A stretch of DNA of 64,000 bases from Planctomycetota bacterium (GCA_022574595.1 JACZRS010000002.1:1-64000), one strand, 5' to 3'. Counted from the first letter of the stretch, positions 41,063-50,017 are shown. Translations and numbers: made by a program. The notes: generated by a model not told the origin, from the letters alone.

Positions 41063-42013
41063 TTGGAGGAAGATGTTGCATGTCGCAAATGTGATTACAA
41101 CCTTCGAGGAATAACACCTGATAGCTGCTGCCCGGAATGTGAGACAGCTATTGAATGCACATTACATCCTTCTCTTCTGCGCTTTTCCGATTACCAATGG
41201 CTTTCGCGAGTGCGTTCGGGTTTGAGCCTTATGCTTTTATTCATCATTGTTGTGATTGTCATGAATATATTCTGGATGGTTGCAACTTTCGTCTTTGATA
41301 TAGGATTTTCAGAAGACTCGGTCGGCCTGGAATTGTGCATTGCAATCTTTATAATTATTTTTATTGTGTTGGAGACTATTTCTTATCTGCGCATTACCAC
41401 TCTTGAATCAAGTGAGCAGTCAGCCAATGGTAGAATTACAGCTCGTAAATTGGCACGCATTGCTTTGATAGCATCAATCATTGCGGGCGTGATCGCAATG
41501 ATGTCAGATACTAATAGCTATACTGCGTTTTTTCCTGATGTTATCGAGATTCCCTTGCTGGCGAGTATCTCATATTGGACAAGCCATGCCAGCTCACTCT
41601 TGAGCATTGTTGGAATGTTTGCACTGTTTGATTATGCACATTCATTTGCGAAGCGTTTTCCCGAAGATCGACTTGCTAAAACTACACGCAGAGTAATGTG
41701 GGGTTATATGATTCCAATAATCGCGTTCAGCATTTGGTTCATTGCTATAGAAATAGCTAACAAATATGATCTAATAGATCATTCATCTATGACTATCAGT
41801 AATGTTTACATGGTTGTACAAATAGTTATTGGCGTACCAATTCTGGTGTTCGGCATTTATGGAATAGTACTGATATTTAAGTATCGCAATCAATTCACAA
41901 AAGCGATGAAGCTTGCAACAAAGCAACGCGAACTATTAATTTCTCAAATCAATCTTGAAAACTCGGCTGCTACTGTTAACCTGAATAGCCCATTGAGCGA
42001 TGAAAAAGGCTAG
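41063..42013 (+). CDS. Zinc-ribbon membrane protein, disrupted paralogue
   Basis: 316 codons from TTG 41063, in the same frame as the 40967 fragment. It begins EEDVACRKCDYNLRG and CCPECETAIE, a CxxC...CPEC zinc ribbon at the N-terminus, followed by about six membrane helices. The sequence is strongly similar to the next gene (RFSDYQWLSRVRSG against RFSDLAWIKRVRSG, and the ending FKYRNQFTKAMKLATK). No good ribosome site precedes TTG 41063, so unless re-initiation occurs the protein would not be made in full. It ends three bases before the next gene. Confidence 0.62.
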   Translation: MEEDVACRKCDYNLRGITPDSCCPECETAIECTLHPSLLRFSDYQWLSRVRSGLSLMLLFIIVVIVMNIFWMVATFVFDIGFSEDSVGLELCIAIFIIIFIVLETISYLRITTLESSEQSANGRITARKLARIALIASIIAGVIAMMSDTNSYTAFFPDVIEIPLLASISYWTSHASSLLSIVGMFALFDYAHSFAKRFPEDRLAKTTRRVMWGYMIPIIAFSIWFIAIEIANKYDLIDHSSMTISNVYMVVQIVIGVPILVFGIYGIVLIFKYRNQFTKAMKLATKQRELLISQINLENSAATVNLNSPLSDEKG

Positions 42014-42016
42014 CAT

Positions 42017-42943
42017 ATGGATAACAACTCAATTGAAACTCCACCGGCGGTAAAATCGCAATTTATTCAGTTGCAGGAGCTTGGGGTTTCGTTTGATGCA
42101 GACGGCCGCTTGGATGAAGATGTTGTTTGTAGAAGTTGTGAATACAACCTGCGCAGCTTGACACTGCAAGACAAATGCCCGGAATGTGATACGCCAATCA
42201 AACTTTCTCTACAGACTTCGCTTCTTCGCTTTTCAGATCTTGCGTGGATTAAGCGAGTGCGGTCAGGAATTACTTTCATGATCGTGTATGTTTCTATTTA
42301 CATTCTATATTTCGCTAGTTGGGATCTATATTCTATTTTAGGCGGAACAGTTTTCCAGAGGACGCCTGCTGTACGGATAGTTTTTTCGATTGTGATTCTG
42401 GTGCTGCAAATAATCGCTATCTTGCGTATTACCAAACTCGAACCAGGATGGCAGAAAACAAACTCGAAAGTGACTGCGCGCAAACTGGCAAGGATCTGTT
42501 TGCTCCTTGCAGCCGTAATTGGAACGTTTTCGAGTAACCCACAGTGGTTTATTTACTTCATACCGTATATTACGTTAATACTTGCTCTATCCATGTGGGT
42601 TGGACTATTTAGTACGTTAGCACTATTCATCGGCAAATTTGCGCTATTTTACTATGGTCGATCAATTGCACAACGTTTTCCCTCTGAGAAATTGGCAAAG
42701 ACTACATATCTCGTCATGTGGGGGTACTTAGCCCCTTCTATGATATCTCCTCTTATAAGTTATGCCGCACGGTTCACATCCCATTATGAAATATTTAACA
42801 TTTATACAAGTGAGTTGTATACATCTTTTAATTTAATTCGCTACTTTATGGCGATCCTATTTGCTATATTCTGCATTTGGGGGCTTGTCTTGCTATTTAA
42901 GTATCGCAGTCAATTTACTAAAGCAATGAAACTTGCAACTTAG
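42017..42943 (+). CDS. Zinc-ribbon multi-pass membrane protein, intact paralogue
   Basis: A 308-aa protein. The zinc ribbon is at about 40-64 (VVCRSCEYNLRSLTLQDKCP then ECDTPIK), followed by about six membrane helices and a basic tail ending KYRSQFTKAMKLAT. It starts three bases after the disrupted paralogue and lies in a probable operon with it. Membrane-embedded redox, transport or stress function is possible, but nothing points to one. Together with the three minus-strand genes, five zinc-ribbon membrane proteins lie within 4.4 kb. Confidence 0.72.
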   Translation: MDNNSIETPPAVKSQFIQLQELGVSFDADGRLDEDVVCRSCEYNLRSLTLQDKCPECDTPIKLSLQTSLLRFSDLAWIKRVRSGITFMIVYVSIYILYFASWDLYSILGGTVFQRTPAVRIVFSIVILVLQIIAILRITKLEPGWQKTNSKVTARKLARICLLLAAVIGTFSSNPQWFIYFIPYITLILALSMWVGLFSTLALFIGKFALFYYGRSIAQRFPSEKLAKTTYLVMWGYLAPSMISPLISYAARFTSHYEIFNIYTSELYTSFNLIRYFMAILFAIFCIWGLVLLFKYRSQFTKAMKLAT

Positions 42944-42990
42944 TAAATGGTGCAGCGGTAGGTATAGGGTAATTTCGAAATATCGAAGAG

Positions 42991-43055
42991 ACCCGGACCT
43001 TCCCGCCATAGGCGGATCTTCGACCTCATTCGCTGCGCTCATTCGTCAGGTCCGG
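42991..43055. repeat. REP-like element family 1, copy B, in the end of DAHP synthase gene
   Basis: ACCCGGACCTTCCCGCCATA, then GGCGGATCTTCGACCTC, with GGTCCGG at the far end (43049-43055). The copy at 4017-4068 matches the ends and the inner hairpin. The right half lies within the DAHP synthase gene on the minus strand and encodes its last residues AGPDE and stop. Confidence 0.7.
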
Positions 43056-44403
43056 CTTTGCTATTCATCTGACTAACACGCTGGGCGATTAGTAGGGCTA
43101 ACTCTAGTGATTGTTCGTAGTTTAGGCGTGGGTCTACTTGGGATTTGTATGCTTGTGATAGGTCTTCATCTGATAGGCCTCGGGCTCCGCCTGTGCATTC
43201 TGTTACGTTTTCGCCTGTTAGTTCTATGTGCACGCCGCCGAGGTATGTCCCTGCGCTATTGTGAATTTCAAATGCTTGTTCGACTTCAGCGATAATGTGG
43301 TCGAATTTTCTTGTCTTTAAGCCCTTACTTGTTTTTTCGGTGTTGCCATGCATGGGATCGCAGCACCACAGGACGGTTTTGCCGGTCTTTTTTATTGTTT
43401 GGATAATTGGGGGTAAACCATCCGCAATTTCATGCGCACCAAATCGGTGAATCAGCGTTAATCGTCCCGGCTCATCGTCTGGATGGAGAATATCAATTAC
43501 CCGCGCTAGATTTTCAGGCGTAGTAACTGGGCCAACCTTAACAGCAATGGGGTTTCTAATTCCCTTAAAATACTCTATATGAGCGCCATCAGGATCAGCG
43601 GTCCGCATACCTATCCAGGGAAAGTGCGTTGAGAGGTTATACCAACCGGTTCGACGCGGCACTTGGCGCGTCTGCGCTTGTTCATAAAGCAGATGTAGAC
43701 CCTCGTGACTGGTATAAAAATCAACACGGTTAATTTCACCGATCTTGGTTCCTGCAAGAAGCTCCATAAAACGAAGTGATTCGCCGATTGATTCGACGAC
43801 TTTTTGATATTCATCTGCGCGTGGCGAATGTTTCACGAAGCGCAGATCCCAATATTCCGGATGGTGTAAATCTGCAAATCCGCCATCTATAAGACTGCGG
43901 ATGAAGTTTAGTGTAAGTGCTGCCCGTTCATAGCCACGAAGTAGTAGCTGCGGATTGGGAATACGCTCAGCTTCAGTAAAACCTGAACGGTTGATAATGT
44001 CCCCTCGATAGCTAGGTAGTGTAACGCCATCTCTGGTTTCAGTATCCGCGGATCGTGGTTTAGCGTATTGGCCAGCGAATCGTCCAACTCTGATGATTCT
44101 TTTTCGTGTGCCATGGACTAAAACCAAACTCATCTGCAGGAGGATTTTGAGTTTAGCAGCTATGTTTGATGATTCACATTCCTCTAAGGATTCCGCACAA
44201 TCCCCACCTTGCAGCAGGAAGCGGTTACCCGAAGCTGCCTCAGCAAGTTGGGATTTCAGCGCTTCAATCTCCCATGATGTAACTAATGGCGGAAGTTTTG
44301 CTAGCTGTTTCAGCGCACTTTCTAATTCTTGGGCACAGGGATAGCTAGGCTGCTGAGCAACCGGTTTTTCCTGCCAAGTTGTTGGACTCCAAGTTTCAGA
44401 CAT
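43039..44403 (-). CDS. 3-deoxy-7-phosphoheptulonate synthase, class II
   Basis: A 454-aa plant/mycobacterium-type DAHP synthase that condenses PEP and erythrose-4-phosphate at the entry to aromatic amino-acid synthesis. Diagnostic segments: LLQGGDCAESLEECES, RVGRFAGQYAKPRSADTE, LNFIRSLIDGGFADLHHPEYW, FYTSHEGLHLLYEQAQ, NPIAVKVGPVTTPENL and DPMHGNTEKTSKGLKTR. The last few residues (AGPDE) and the stop come from a REP-like element. The gene is single, with an ordinary length. It starts at 44403 and has a 420-bp gap before tRNA-Leu. Confidence 0.94.
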   Translation of the reverse strand: MSETWSPTTWQEKPVAQQPSYPCAQELESALKQLAKLPPLVTSWEIEALKSQLAEAASGNRFLLQGGDCAESLEECESSNIAAKLKILLQMSLVLVHGTRKRIIRVGRFAGQYAKPRSADTETRDGVTLPSYRGDIINRSGFTEAERIPNPQLLLRGYERAALTLNFIRSLIDGGFADLHHPEYWDLRFVKHSPRADEYQKVVESIGESLRFMELLAGTKIGEINRVDFYTSHEGLHLLYEQAQTRQVPRRTGWYNLSTHFPWIGMRTADPDGAHIEYFKGIRNPIAVKVGPVTTPENLARVIDILHPDDEPGRLTLIHRFGAHEIADGLPPIIQTIKKTGKTVLWCCDPMHGNTEKTSKGLKTRKFDHIIAEVEQAFEIHNSAGTYLGGVHIELTGENVTECTGGARGLSDEDLSQAYKSQVDPRLNYEQSLELALLIAQRVSQMNSKAGPDE

Positions 44404-44621
44404 GGCTATAAGTATCTACAGGGATAACTAGCAGGGTAGAAAATTGCTTCAATCAAACGATCAATCGTCACAACCGCAGCATAAGTCGATCAGTTTAGAG
44501 GGTATTGGCTTGATGATGCTTATATGGAGCATGAGCCTAACCAAATGGCCTCAAAATAGCACTAAAAATTAACCATTTGCTTGCCATTTGGAGTAGGTAT
44601 TGGACAATATTGAGTTGTTAG
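44404..44621. other. Upstream region of DAHP synthase gene
   Basis: About 220 bp without a gene, AT-rich near 44550-44610. The DAHP synthase promoter should be here. I see no clear leader peptide, riboswitch or repressor site. Confidence 0.35.
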
Positions 44622-44678
44622 AAAAATCCCCGCCGCCAGAGTCCGGCACGCCCGACCGACTCTGCAAATGCGACGGGG
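44622..44678 (-). terminator. Strong minus-strand terminator
   Basis: On the minus strand CCCCGTCGC pairs with GCGGCGGGG (one mismatch) and an inner CAGAGTC/GACTCTG stem (7 bp) sits inside, followed by ATTTTTC. The T-run corresponds to AAAAA at 44622-44626. It lies 145 bp downstream of tRNA-Leu on the same strand and probably ends its transcript. Confidence 0.6.
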
Positions 44679-44822
44679 TACGTTAATCGCATAAATCGCT
44701 ATATTTCCCGGACTTTGGATTGAGTTCGCATGGTCTATTCAGAAGGTTGCAAAGCTTGGCCGATGAAATCATGATGGACCCCTGCCAAGTAAGCAATGGA
44801 GCCTGTGTATGGTCCAAAATGA

Positions 44823-44904
44823 TGCGGGCGACAGGACTCGAACCTGCACGGGTTGCCCCACTGGATCCTAAATCCAGCGCGTCTACCAGTTCCGCCACAC
44901 CCGC
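44823..44904 (-). tRNA. tRNA-Leu (anticodon UAG)
   Basis: An 82-nt class II tRNA. The acceptor stem GCGGGTG pairs with CGCCCGC before discriminator A. The anticodon stem is CTGGA/TCCAG with loop TTTAGGA, giving anticodon UAG for leucine. A long variable arm (TGGGGCAACCCGT) and T-arm GGTTCGAGTCC are present. The CCA end is not encoded. It reads CTA codons and others of the CUN box. It lies upstream of DAHP synthase on the same strand. Confidence 0.93.
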
Positions 44905-44979
44905 GATGTGTAACGATAGGATTATGTACGGACCAAGTCTCTTGGGCAAATGAATGCCTTTTAGTAAGGAGTAAGCACC

Positions 44980-45723
44980 ATGAGCTTCAGCAACACAGCC
45001 GGCACCTCGATCATTCCAACACTTAGCCGCATTGTGCTCTGTGCAGCGTTTTTACCTGCTGGGTACTACATGTTATTTGGTGAAGAAGTAGAATTCTCTG
45101 GCATAAGAGCTGATAGGCTTATAGAGCTGGGGGTAATAGATGCTCCAGCGCAGGCCAGAATTTCCACTAAGCCTTCCATCATCCTCACATCTTGGCAGGA
45201 AGCCGAGGAAGATCCAGTGGCTACACAGCCACCTGATACAGAAGAGCCTTCCGCTACTGAAGAAGATGTAGATATTGATGAGGCTGCGGAAGCATCATCT
45301 GACACTGAAACACCATCCACTACAGGTACTTTCAAAGCCAGGCCAGTGCATAACTTGACTTTAAGGCTCGATGATGCAGGATTGCCAGCCCCGAATTGGC
45401 TAGCCATATTAGCTGCGTGGACAGAGCTAGTGGGTGGTGCACTTATACTTGTAGGATTTTTAAGTCGTCTCTGGGGGCTTGCACTTACAATCGCCATGGG
45501 GGCTGCGTTCTACCTCATAACTTGGCCTAACTTGACAAGTGGCGGTTTCTTTTCCGTGCTTTTTGGAGGTGACACGGATTTGCTGCACACGATGTTTAGG
45601 CAGCTTGGCCTCTTTGTATTGGCCTTTGGCGTGTTTATGACTGGTGCTGGGCCACTTAGCCTCGATCGAGCACTGTTTAAGAAATCCAGCCAGGATGATG
45701 AGATAGAAAATGAAGAGGAGTGA
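44980..45723 (+). CDS. DoxX-family membrane protein with acidic insert
   Basis: A 247-aa protein. The first helix (RIVLCAAFLPAGYYMLFG) begins a DoxX-type four-helix fold, but about 90 acidic Pro/Thr/Glu residues (AEEDPVATQPPDTEEPSATE) separate it from the remaining helices (ELVGGALILVGFLSRLWGLA and later). DoxX proteins act in redox or thiosulfate:quinone chemistry in some archaea; here the role is unknown. AAGGAG before the ATG supports the start. The vWA operon begins 100 bp downstream, but a link is uncertain. Confidence 0.72.
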   Translation: MSFSNTAGTSIIPTLSRIVLCAAFLPAGYYMLFGEEVEFSGIRADRLIELGVIDAPAQARISTKPSIILTSWQEAEEDPVATQPPDTEEPSATEEDVDIDEAAEASSDTETPSTTGTFKARPVHNLTLRLDDAGLPAPNWLAILAAWTELVGGALILVGFLSRLWGLALTIAMGAAFYLITWPNLTSGGFFSVLFGGDTDLLHTMFRQLGLFVLAFGVFMTGAGPLSLDRALFKKSSQDDEIENEEE

Positions 45724-45820
45724 CCTGCGACAGAAATAGTGCTAAACAGCGTCCTAGCCCCTATGCTTAGAATACCGCTGCTATGTCCAGCAGCGCATAA
45801 AGGCTGGAGCGCTGCTTGCT

Positions 45821-46852
45821 GTGCAAAATCCCCCTCATCCCCCTCATCCCCCACATCCCCCACACCCCTCTGCAGAACCAGAGCCGGACTATACCGCCCA
45901 GAAATTAGCTGAACTGGGAGTTGAAACGCCTAATGAGCGAACAGCAAAACGCTTGATTCCATGGATTGCGTCCTTTGGCCTACATGCGCTACTTATCGCA
46001 TTAGGATTCCTTCTGACGTGGACGGTCATCCAATTACAAGAGCGTGAGCCAACTCTCATCGTTGCTGATTTTCATGCGCTGGTGTATCAACCAGTCGCTT
46101 CGATGGAAGATGAATTAAAGCAAGAAAAGATCACGCAGGACCAGGAAAAAATAAAGCCGATTGACAAATTGTTATCTGAGCAATTAGCAGAGTTAAAGAT
46201 TGATCCACTTAGCGCTATCTCTGATGCAACTTCGCCTCCTCGAGCTATTGACTTTTCGCCCGATCCATCTGCTAACGCAGCTACATTTGTTGGGCTTCGC
46301 AGTTCAAATGCAAAGCGAATCGTCTACGTCATCGACGCATCCGGCTCGATGATTCGCTCACTCCAAATTGTAATTCAAGAGCTTGCGCGATCAATAGAAC
46401 GACTCACGCCGCAGCAGAGCTTTGGACTTATTTTCTTTCAGCGAAATGAAGCTTTGATGGTTCCGCCAACTACTCGCTTGGTAAGAGCAACGCCGGACGC
46501 GAAGATACAAGCATTAAAGTGGATTGATAATGAAGTAATACCCGCAGGGCGATCCAACCCCTTAAAAGCTATTGAAAAAGCGCTTAGCTTTGAGCCTGAT
46601 GTTATCTTCCTGTTAAGCGAAAACATCACTGGTTCAGGTGAATTTGAAATAGATCAAGAAGACTTGCTGGCATTATTAGATAAGCTAAATCCTATAAACA
46701 AAAAGTATAACAGGCGGGCAACGCTAATAAATTGTGTGCAATTCCTATATCCCGATCCACTTAACACACTTAAGAAAATTGCTGAGCAGCATGGTGGCAC
46801 CAACGGCTACAAGTTTCTAACTGCCCGCGAACTAGGAATAGAAGCACCATGA
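45821..46852 (+). CDS. vWA-domain protein with TonB-like membrane anchor
   Basis: A 343-aa protein. An N-terminal PPHPPHPPHP repeat is followed by one membrane helix (about 49-71) with the sequence ASFGLHALLIALGF. Ser51 and His55 match the SxxxH motif of TonB anchors. A periplasmic linker follows, then a von Willebrand A domain with MIDAS DASGS (Asp172, Ser174, Ser176). The normal TonB C-terminal fold is absent. The gene is followed by a TPR gene and ExbB-ExbD-ExbD genes, so the vWA domain may be driven by this proton motor. GTG 45821 is the likely start, in a 9-bp (CCCCCTCAT-type) repeat; GGAG lies 11 nt upstream. Confidence 0.82.
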   Translation: MQNPPHPPHPPHPPHPSAEPEPDYTAQKLAELGVETPNERTAKRLIPWIASFGLHALLIALGFLLTWTVIQLQEREPTLIVADFHALVYQPVASMEDELKQEKITQDQEKIKPIDKLLSEQLAELKIDPLSAISDATSPPRAIDFSPDPSANAATFVGLRSSNAKRIVYVIDASGSMIRSLQIVIQELARSIERLTPQQSFGLIFFQRNEALMVPPTTRLVRATPDAKIQALKWIDNEVIPAGRSNPLKAIEKALSFEPDVIFLLSENITGSGEFEIDQEDLLALLDKLNPINKKYNRRATLINCVQFLYPDPLNTLKKIAEQHGGTNGYKFLTARELGIEAP

Positions 46853-48033
46853 AACTTAAATGGCTAATAATTCTAGTAGGCTGCATTGGAACTGTAACTA
46901 ATAGCGCCAAAGCAGATAGTCTTACCCTAATTGGTTTATCGATACCCTTAAAAGGTATTACCATACGCACAATTCAGAATGGGCGTATCTATTTATTTGA
47001 TGCATCTGACCGTCAAGGCTCGCGCGAGCTCGATGAAATCGATAGCATAAGCTTTGATGATTTAAAAGAAATGGATCTGGCTGAGGCAGAATTTGCCAAG
47101 GGAAATTATCATTCCGCAGTTGAAGGTTTTTTAGTTGCTGCGCTAAAGGCCAAGACAGATGTGCATCGACTTTGGATATATCATCGTTTAGCGCAATCAC
47201 ACAATTATCAAGGCCAATATGTACAAGCGGCCGGCCACGCTGCTACTGTTTTTATGTTGCAGGATGATGATTTATATTGGCGCAGACTAGTTCCGCGTGG
47301 GGGTGTAAATGAACCAAGTTATGCTGCTGCTGCGGAAACAATGCAGAAACTTCGCGATGCTGCGCGCAAAGTAAAGCAACCACAACTAAAGCGATCAATA
47401 AATGAGATGACCGCTGCTGTTCGCCCTATTTTCGATAAGCTCAAATCTAACTATAAGGGTGAGCCTTACAAATCGGGTAGCACTATTTCGGGAATCGAAA
47501 AATCGCAGATTGGTAAAGCTCGCATTGAAGCTGCCAAGGCAAGTCACCAACCCATAGAAAAACCCAAGCCGCCTAAGACTCCTGTTGATGTAACTGGCAG
47601 TATAAAACCGAACCCGCCGCGGCGAGCAACACCATCATCCAGAGAATCAATAGGGCCTACTTCTGCCAGCGCAATTGATGATCTACTGGCTGAAAATAGA
47701 GCGATTGATGCAGTTGAACTTTGTAAACGCATTGCAATGAATCCGGGTGATCGAGAGTTGGATCGCTTTTTACATCAATACGGCTTGGCACTTTTAAGAA
47801 CAAATAAAAAACCCAAAGCTGCGATCATGTTGCTGCAATGCGCGATATCATTTCCCGGTTCGCAGTACGCAGCTTCCAGCTTGATTGAAACCGCATTAAT
47901 CTATGAAACAGTTTATAACAAACCGGATACCACAATACGTTTACTGGAGCGTGCCGTTGCAATTGCTACAACACAACAACAGGCAGATGCTGCAACACGA
48001 GCCCGGCGTGAATTGGCGCGATTGAGACTGTAG
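46849..48033 (+). CDS. Exported TPR-like protein
   Basis: A 394-aa protein with a signal peptide (MKLKWLIILVGCIGTVTN, cleavage after SAKA). A first helical domain (LAEAEFAKGNYHSAVEGFLV, then VHRLWIYHRLAQSHNYQGQY) has TPR-like repeats. A Pro/Lys-rich linker (KPKPPKTPVDVTGS) leads to a second TPR set (AVELCKRIAMNPGDRELDRF). It probably acts as a periplasmic scaffold for the vWA or ExbD proteins. The ATG overlaps the preceding stop by 4 bp, showing translational coupling. No enzyme motif. Confidence 0.75.
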   Translation: MKLKWLIILVGCIGTVTNSAKADSLTLIGLSIPLKGITIRTIQNGRIYLFDASDRQGSRELDEIDSISFDDLKEMDLAEAEFAKGNYHSAVEGFLVAALKAKTDVHRLWIYHRLAQSHNYQGQYVQAAGHAATVFMLQDDDLYWRRLVPRGGVNEPSYAAAAETMQKLRDAARKVKQPQLKRSINEMTAAVRPIFDKLKSNYKGEPYKSGSTISGIEKSQIGKARIEAAKASHQPIEKPKPPKTPVDVTGSIKPNPPRRATPSSRESIGPTSASAIDDLLAENRAIDAVELCKRIAMNPGDRELDRFLHQYGLALLRTNKKPKAAIMLLQCAISFPGSQYAASSLIETALIYETVYNKPDTTIRLLERAVAIATTQQQADAATRARRELARLRL

Positions 48034-48069
48034 CTAAACTACAAGCCCTACTTTATACAAGATTTTCGA

Positions 48070-48960
48070 TTGGAATCGACATTGAATCTCATCCAGAAAA
48101 TACACATACCCCGAAAAGTACCCCGAAATGTTTTGTTTGCTTTATTAGGTATTGGTACCGTGGCTGGTTTTGCTGCTATTGCATATGCACAAGGTGATAC
48201 TCCGACTGGAAGCACATCCGCGGGTGGAGGAGGAGGAAGCAGCTTTGCGGATATGTTCTTCATAGCTCGAAAAACCGAAGTAGGTGGTGATGGCAAATCA
48301 ATAGAAGTCCTCGGCAGCTTACTCATTTGGTTCTTGATGTTGCTATCAATGTTAAGTATTGGCTTTATTGGAACCATGGCTGCGACCAATCAACGCAAAT
48401 CCATTGCCCCCAGCTTATTGATTGAAGAAGTAAGGCGCATGCTTGGCGAAGGTAAGTATCGCGAAGTAATTGATCTGACAGAAACTGATGAGAGCTTTTT
48501 CAGTAAAGTGATGAATGCATCATTGCGCGAAGCAAACCATGGTTTTAGTGCTGTAATCCGCACCTTAGAACAAACTTCAGATGAGCTGACAACGATTCGG
48601 CTGCGCAAGATTGAATATCTAAATGTGCTGGGACAAGTTAGTCCGATGATCGGTCTATTTGGCACAGTGTATGGAATGATCCTGGCGTTTCAAGCTATTG
48701 TTGCAGCTAGTGGTAATGCTGATCCTGTTCTTTTAGCGGGCGGCATTGGTACTGCACTAACCACGACATTTTGGGGTTTGGTTGTGGCTATTCCCGCACT
48801 ATCAGGATACGCAATCATTCGAAATAAGATTGATGAACTTACAACTGATGCCACGCTACGGGCTGAGGAGTTGCTTAATCAATTTAGACCTAAGCCAGCA
48901 AAGGCCGCTGCCGGTGCCATTAAAACAAAACAGGTCCCGCGTACAAAACCGACTACCTAG
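48070..48960 (+). CDS. ExbB/TolQ/MotA-type proton channel
   Basis: A 296-aa protein. It has an N-terminal signal-like helix (VLFALLGIGTVAGFAAIAYA), a Gly/Ser stretch, then the ExbB core: a helix (LLIWFLMLLSMLSIGFIGTM), a large cytoplasmic loop and the conserved pair LGQVSPMIGLFGTVYGMILAF and GIGTALTTTFWGLVVAIPAL. These are the pore helices of TolQ/ExbB. With ExbD it conducts protons and energises a TonB-like partner. The N-terminal signal-like segment is an addition seen in planctomycete homologues. TTG 48070 is the most likely start; a second TTG follows 12 bases later. Confidence 0.88.
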   Translation: MESTLNLIQKIHIPRKVPRNVLFALLGIGTVAGFAAIAYAQGDTPTGSTSAGGGGGSSFADMFFIARKTEVGGDGKSIEVLGSLLIWFLMLLSMLSIGFIGTMAATNQRKSIAPSLLIEEVRRMLGEGKYREVIDLTETDESFFSKVMNASLREANHGFSAVIRTLEQTSDELTTIRLRKIEYLNVLGQVSPMIGLFGTVYGMILAFQAIVAASGNADPVLLAGGIGTALTTTFWGLVVAIPALSGYAIIRNKIDELTTDATLRAEELLNQFRPKPAKAAAGAIKTKQVPRTKPTT

Positions 48961-48994
48961 TGATTGGGTGCTGTAAGATATAGAGAATAAGTAA

Positions 48995-49465
48995 ATGAGT
49001 GTTGTAACAAAACGAGGCTTGGCACGTGTTGAAGCGAATCTCACGCCGATGATCGACGTGGTGTTTTTGCTGATCGTGTTCTTTGTTTTGGTATCACAGA
49101 TTGTAGATTTGGAGAATATAAAGGAAATAACACTTCCTGCGCTGATTGATCCTGCAAGTGAAATTGCAGGCGAAGAGCAGCGTGTGGTTGTGAATGTTGA
49201 GCCGGGCATAGATGGTGATGTTAAACGCTACAAACTTGGTGGGCAGTTTTATGCAGCTGACTTGCAAGGCATAAAAGCCATGACCGCACACCTTGCGGAT
49301 TTATACAAACTCAATCCCTCGCTGAGCGTTAATCTGCGTGCCGATGCCAGTACGCATTACCAATGGGTTGAGCCGGTCATGCAAGCCGTGGCTAATGCTG
49401 CGGTTCTTTCGCAGCAGCCTAATGCGGTTCCTAGAGTTAATCTTGTTGTGATAAGGGAGGATTAG
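48995..49465 (+). CDS. ExbD/TolR-family protein, first copy
   Basis: A 156-aa protein with a short cytoplasmic tail, one membrane helix and a periplasmic domain. The helix begins NLTPMIDVVFLLIVFFVLVS with proton-carrying Asp21, the residue required in ExbD/TolR. The periplasmic domain (about 60-156) has the expected alpha/beta composition. It follows the ExbB-like gene by 34 bp. The next gene encodes a second ExbD, so a heteromeric stator is likely. Start ATG 48995. Confidence 0.9.
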   Translation: MSVVTKRGLARVEANLTPMIDVVFLLIVFFVLVSQIVDLENIKEITLPALIDPASEIAGEEQRVVVNVEPGIDGDVKRYKLGGQFYAADLQGIKAMTAHLADLYKLNPSLSVNLRADASTHYQWVEPVMQAVANAAVLSQQPNAVPRVNLVVIRED

Positions 49466-49468
49466 CCT

Positions 49469-50017
49469 TTGCCTGATGGTAAAATTAATCCCTTTGATGG
49501 AGCGTTTCAGTTAAGAGCTGAAGACGAGATTATTGCGCACACTCGTATTGGTCAGCGAAGAGGCAGGGAAAACGCACGAATCTCTCTTAACCTTGTAGCA
49601 ATGATTGACGTTGTGTTTTTGCTATTGATTTATTTCCTGACAGTTACGGATTTCAAGTTGGGTGAAGAAATATATCGCATGGATTTGCCGCAGCGTCAAC
49701 CATCTGCACAGTTAGCAGATCCATTTGAGTTAGATGAAGATCCGCTTCGGATATTTATTGATTCTGCAGGTCGGGATTTTGATCAATATGTAATTTCCCT
49801 TAGCGGGCCTTATGAAAGCCCAGCTACGTTTGAAGATTTATATGATTTTCTACATCAGCAGCAAATAAGTGAGGTTACAACCGGTGGCTTCTTTGCTGCC
49901 AATCACCCCATCATTGTCCAGCCAGAACGTAGTGTTCGCTGGGAACATGCAATCGAAGCGTTTAATGCAGCTGCAAAAGCGCGGTACACAAATGTCACGT
50001 TTAGCAAACCGAGATGA
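49469..50017 (+). CDS. ExbD/TolR-family protein, second copy
   Basis: A 182-aa protein with a longer basic cytoplasmic tail (HTRIGQRRGRENARISLNLV), a helix with proton-carrying Asp47 (MIDVVFLLLIYFLTVTDF) and a periplasmic domain. TTG 49469 is supported by GGGAGG eight bases upstream. The stop overlaps the next ATG by 4 bp. Having two ExbD genes is common in planctomycetes, where the pair may form a mixed stator around ExbB. Confidence 0.88.
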   Translation: MPDGKINPFDGAFQLRAEDEIIAHTRIGQRRGRENARISLNLVAMIDVVFLLLIYFLTVTDFKLGEEIYRMDLPQRQPSAQLADPFELDEDPLRIFIDSAGRDFDQYVISLSGPYESPATFEDLYDFLHQQQISEVTTGGFFAANHPIIVQPERSVRWEHAIEAFNAAAKARYTNVTFSKPR

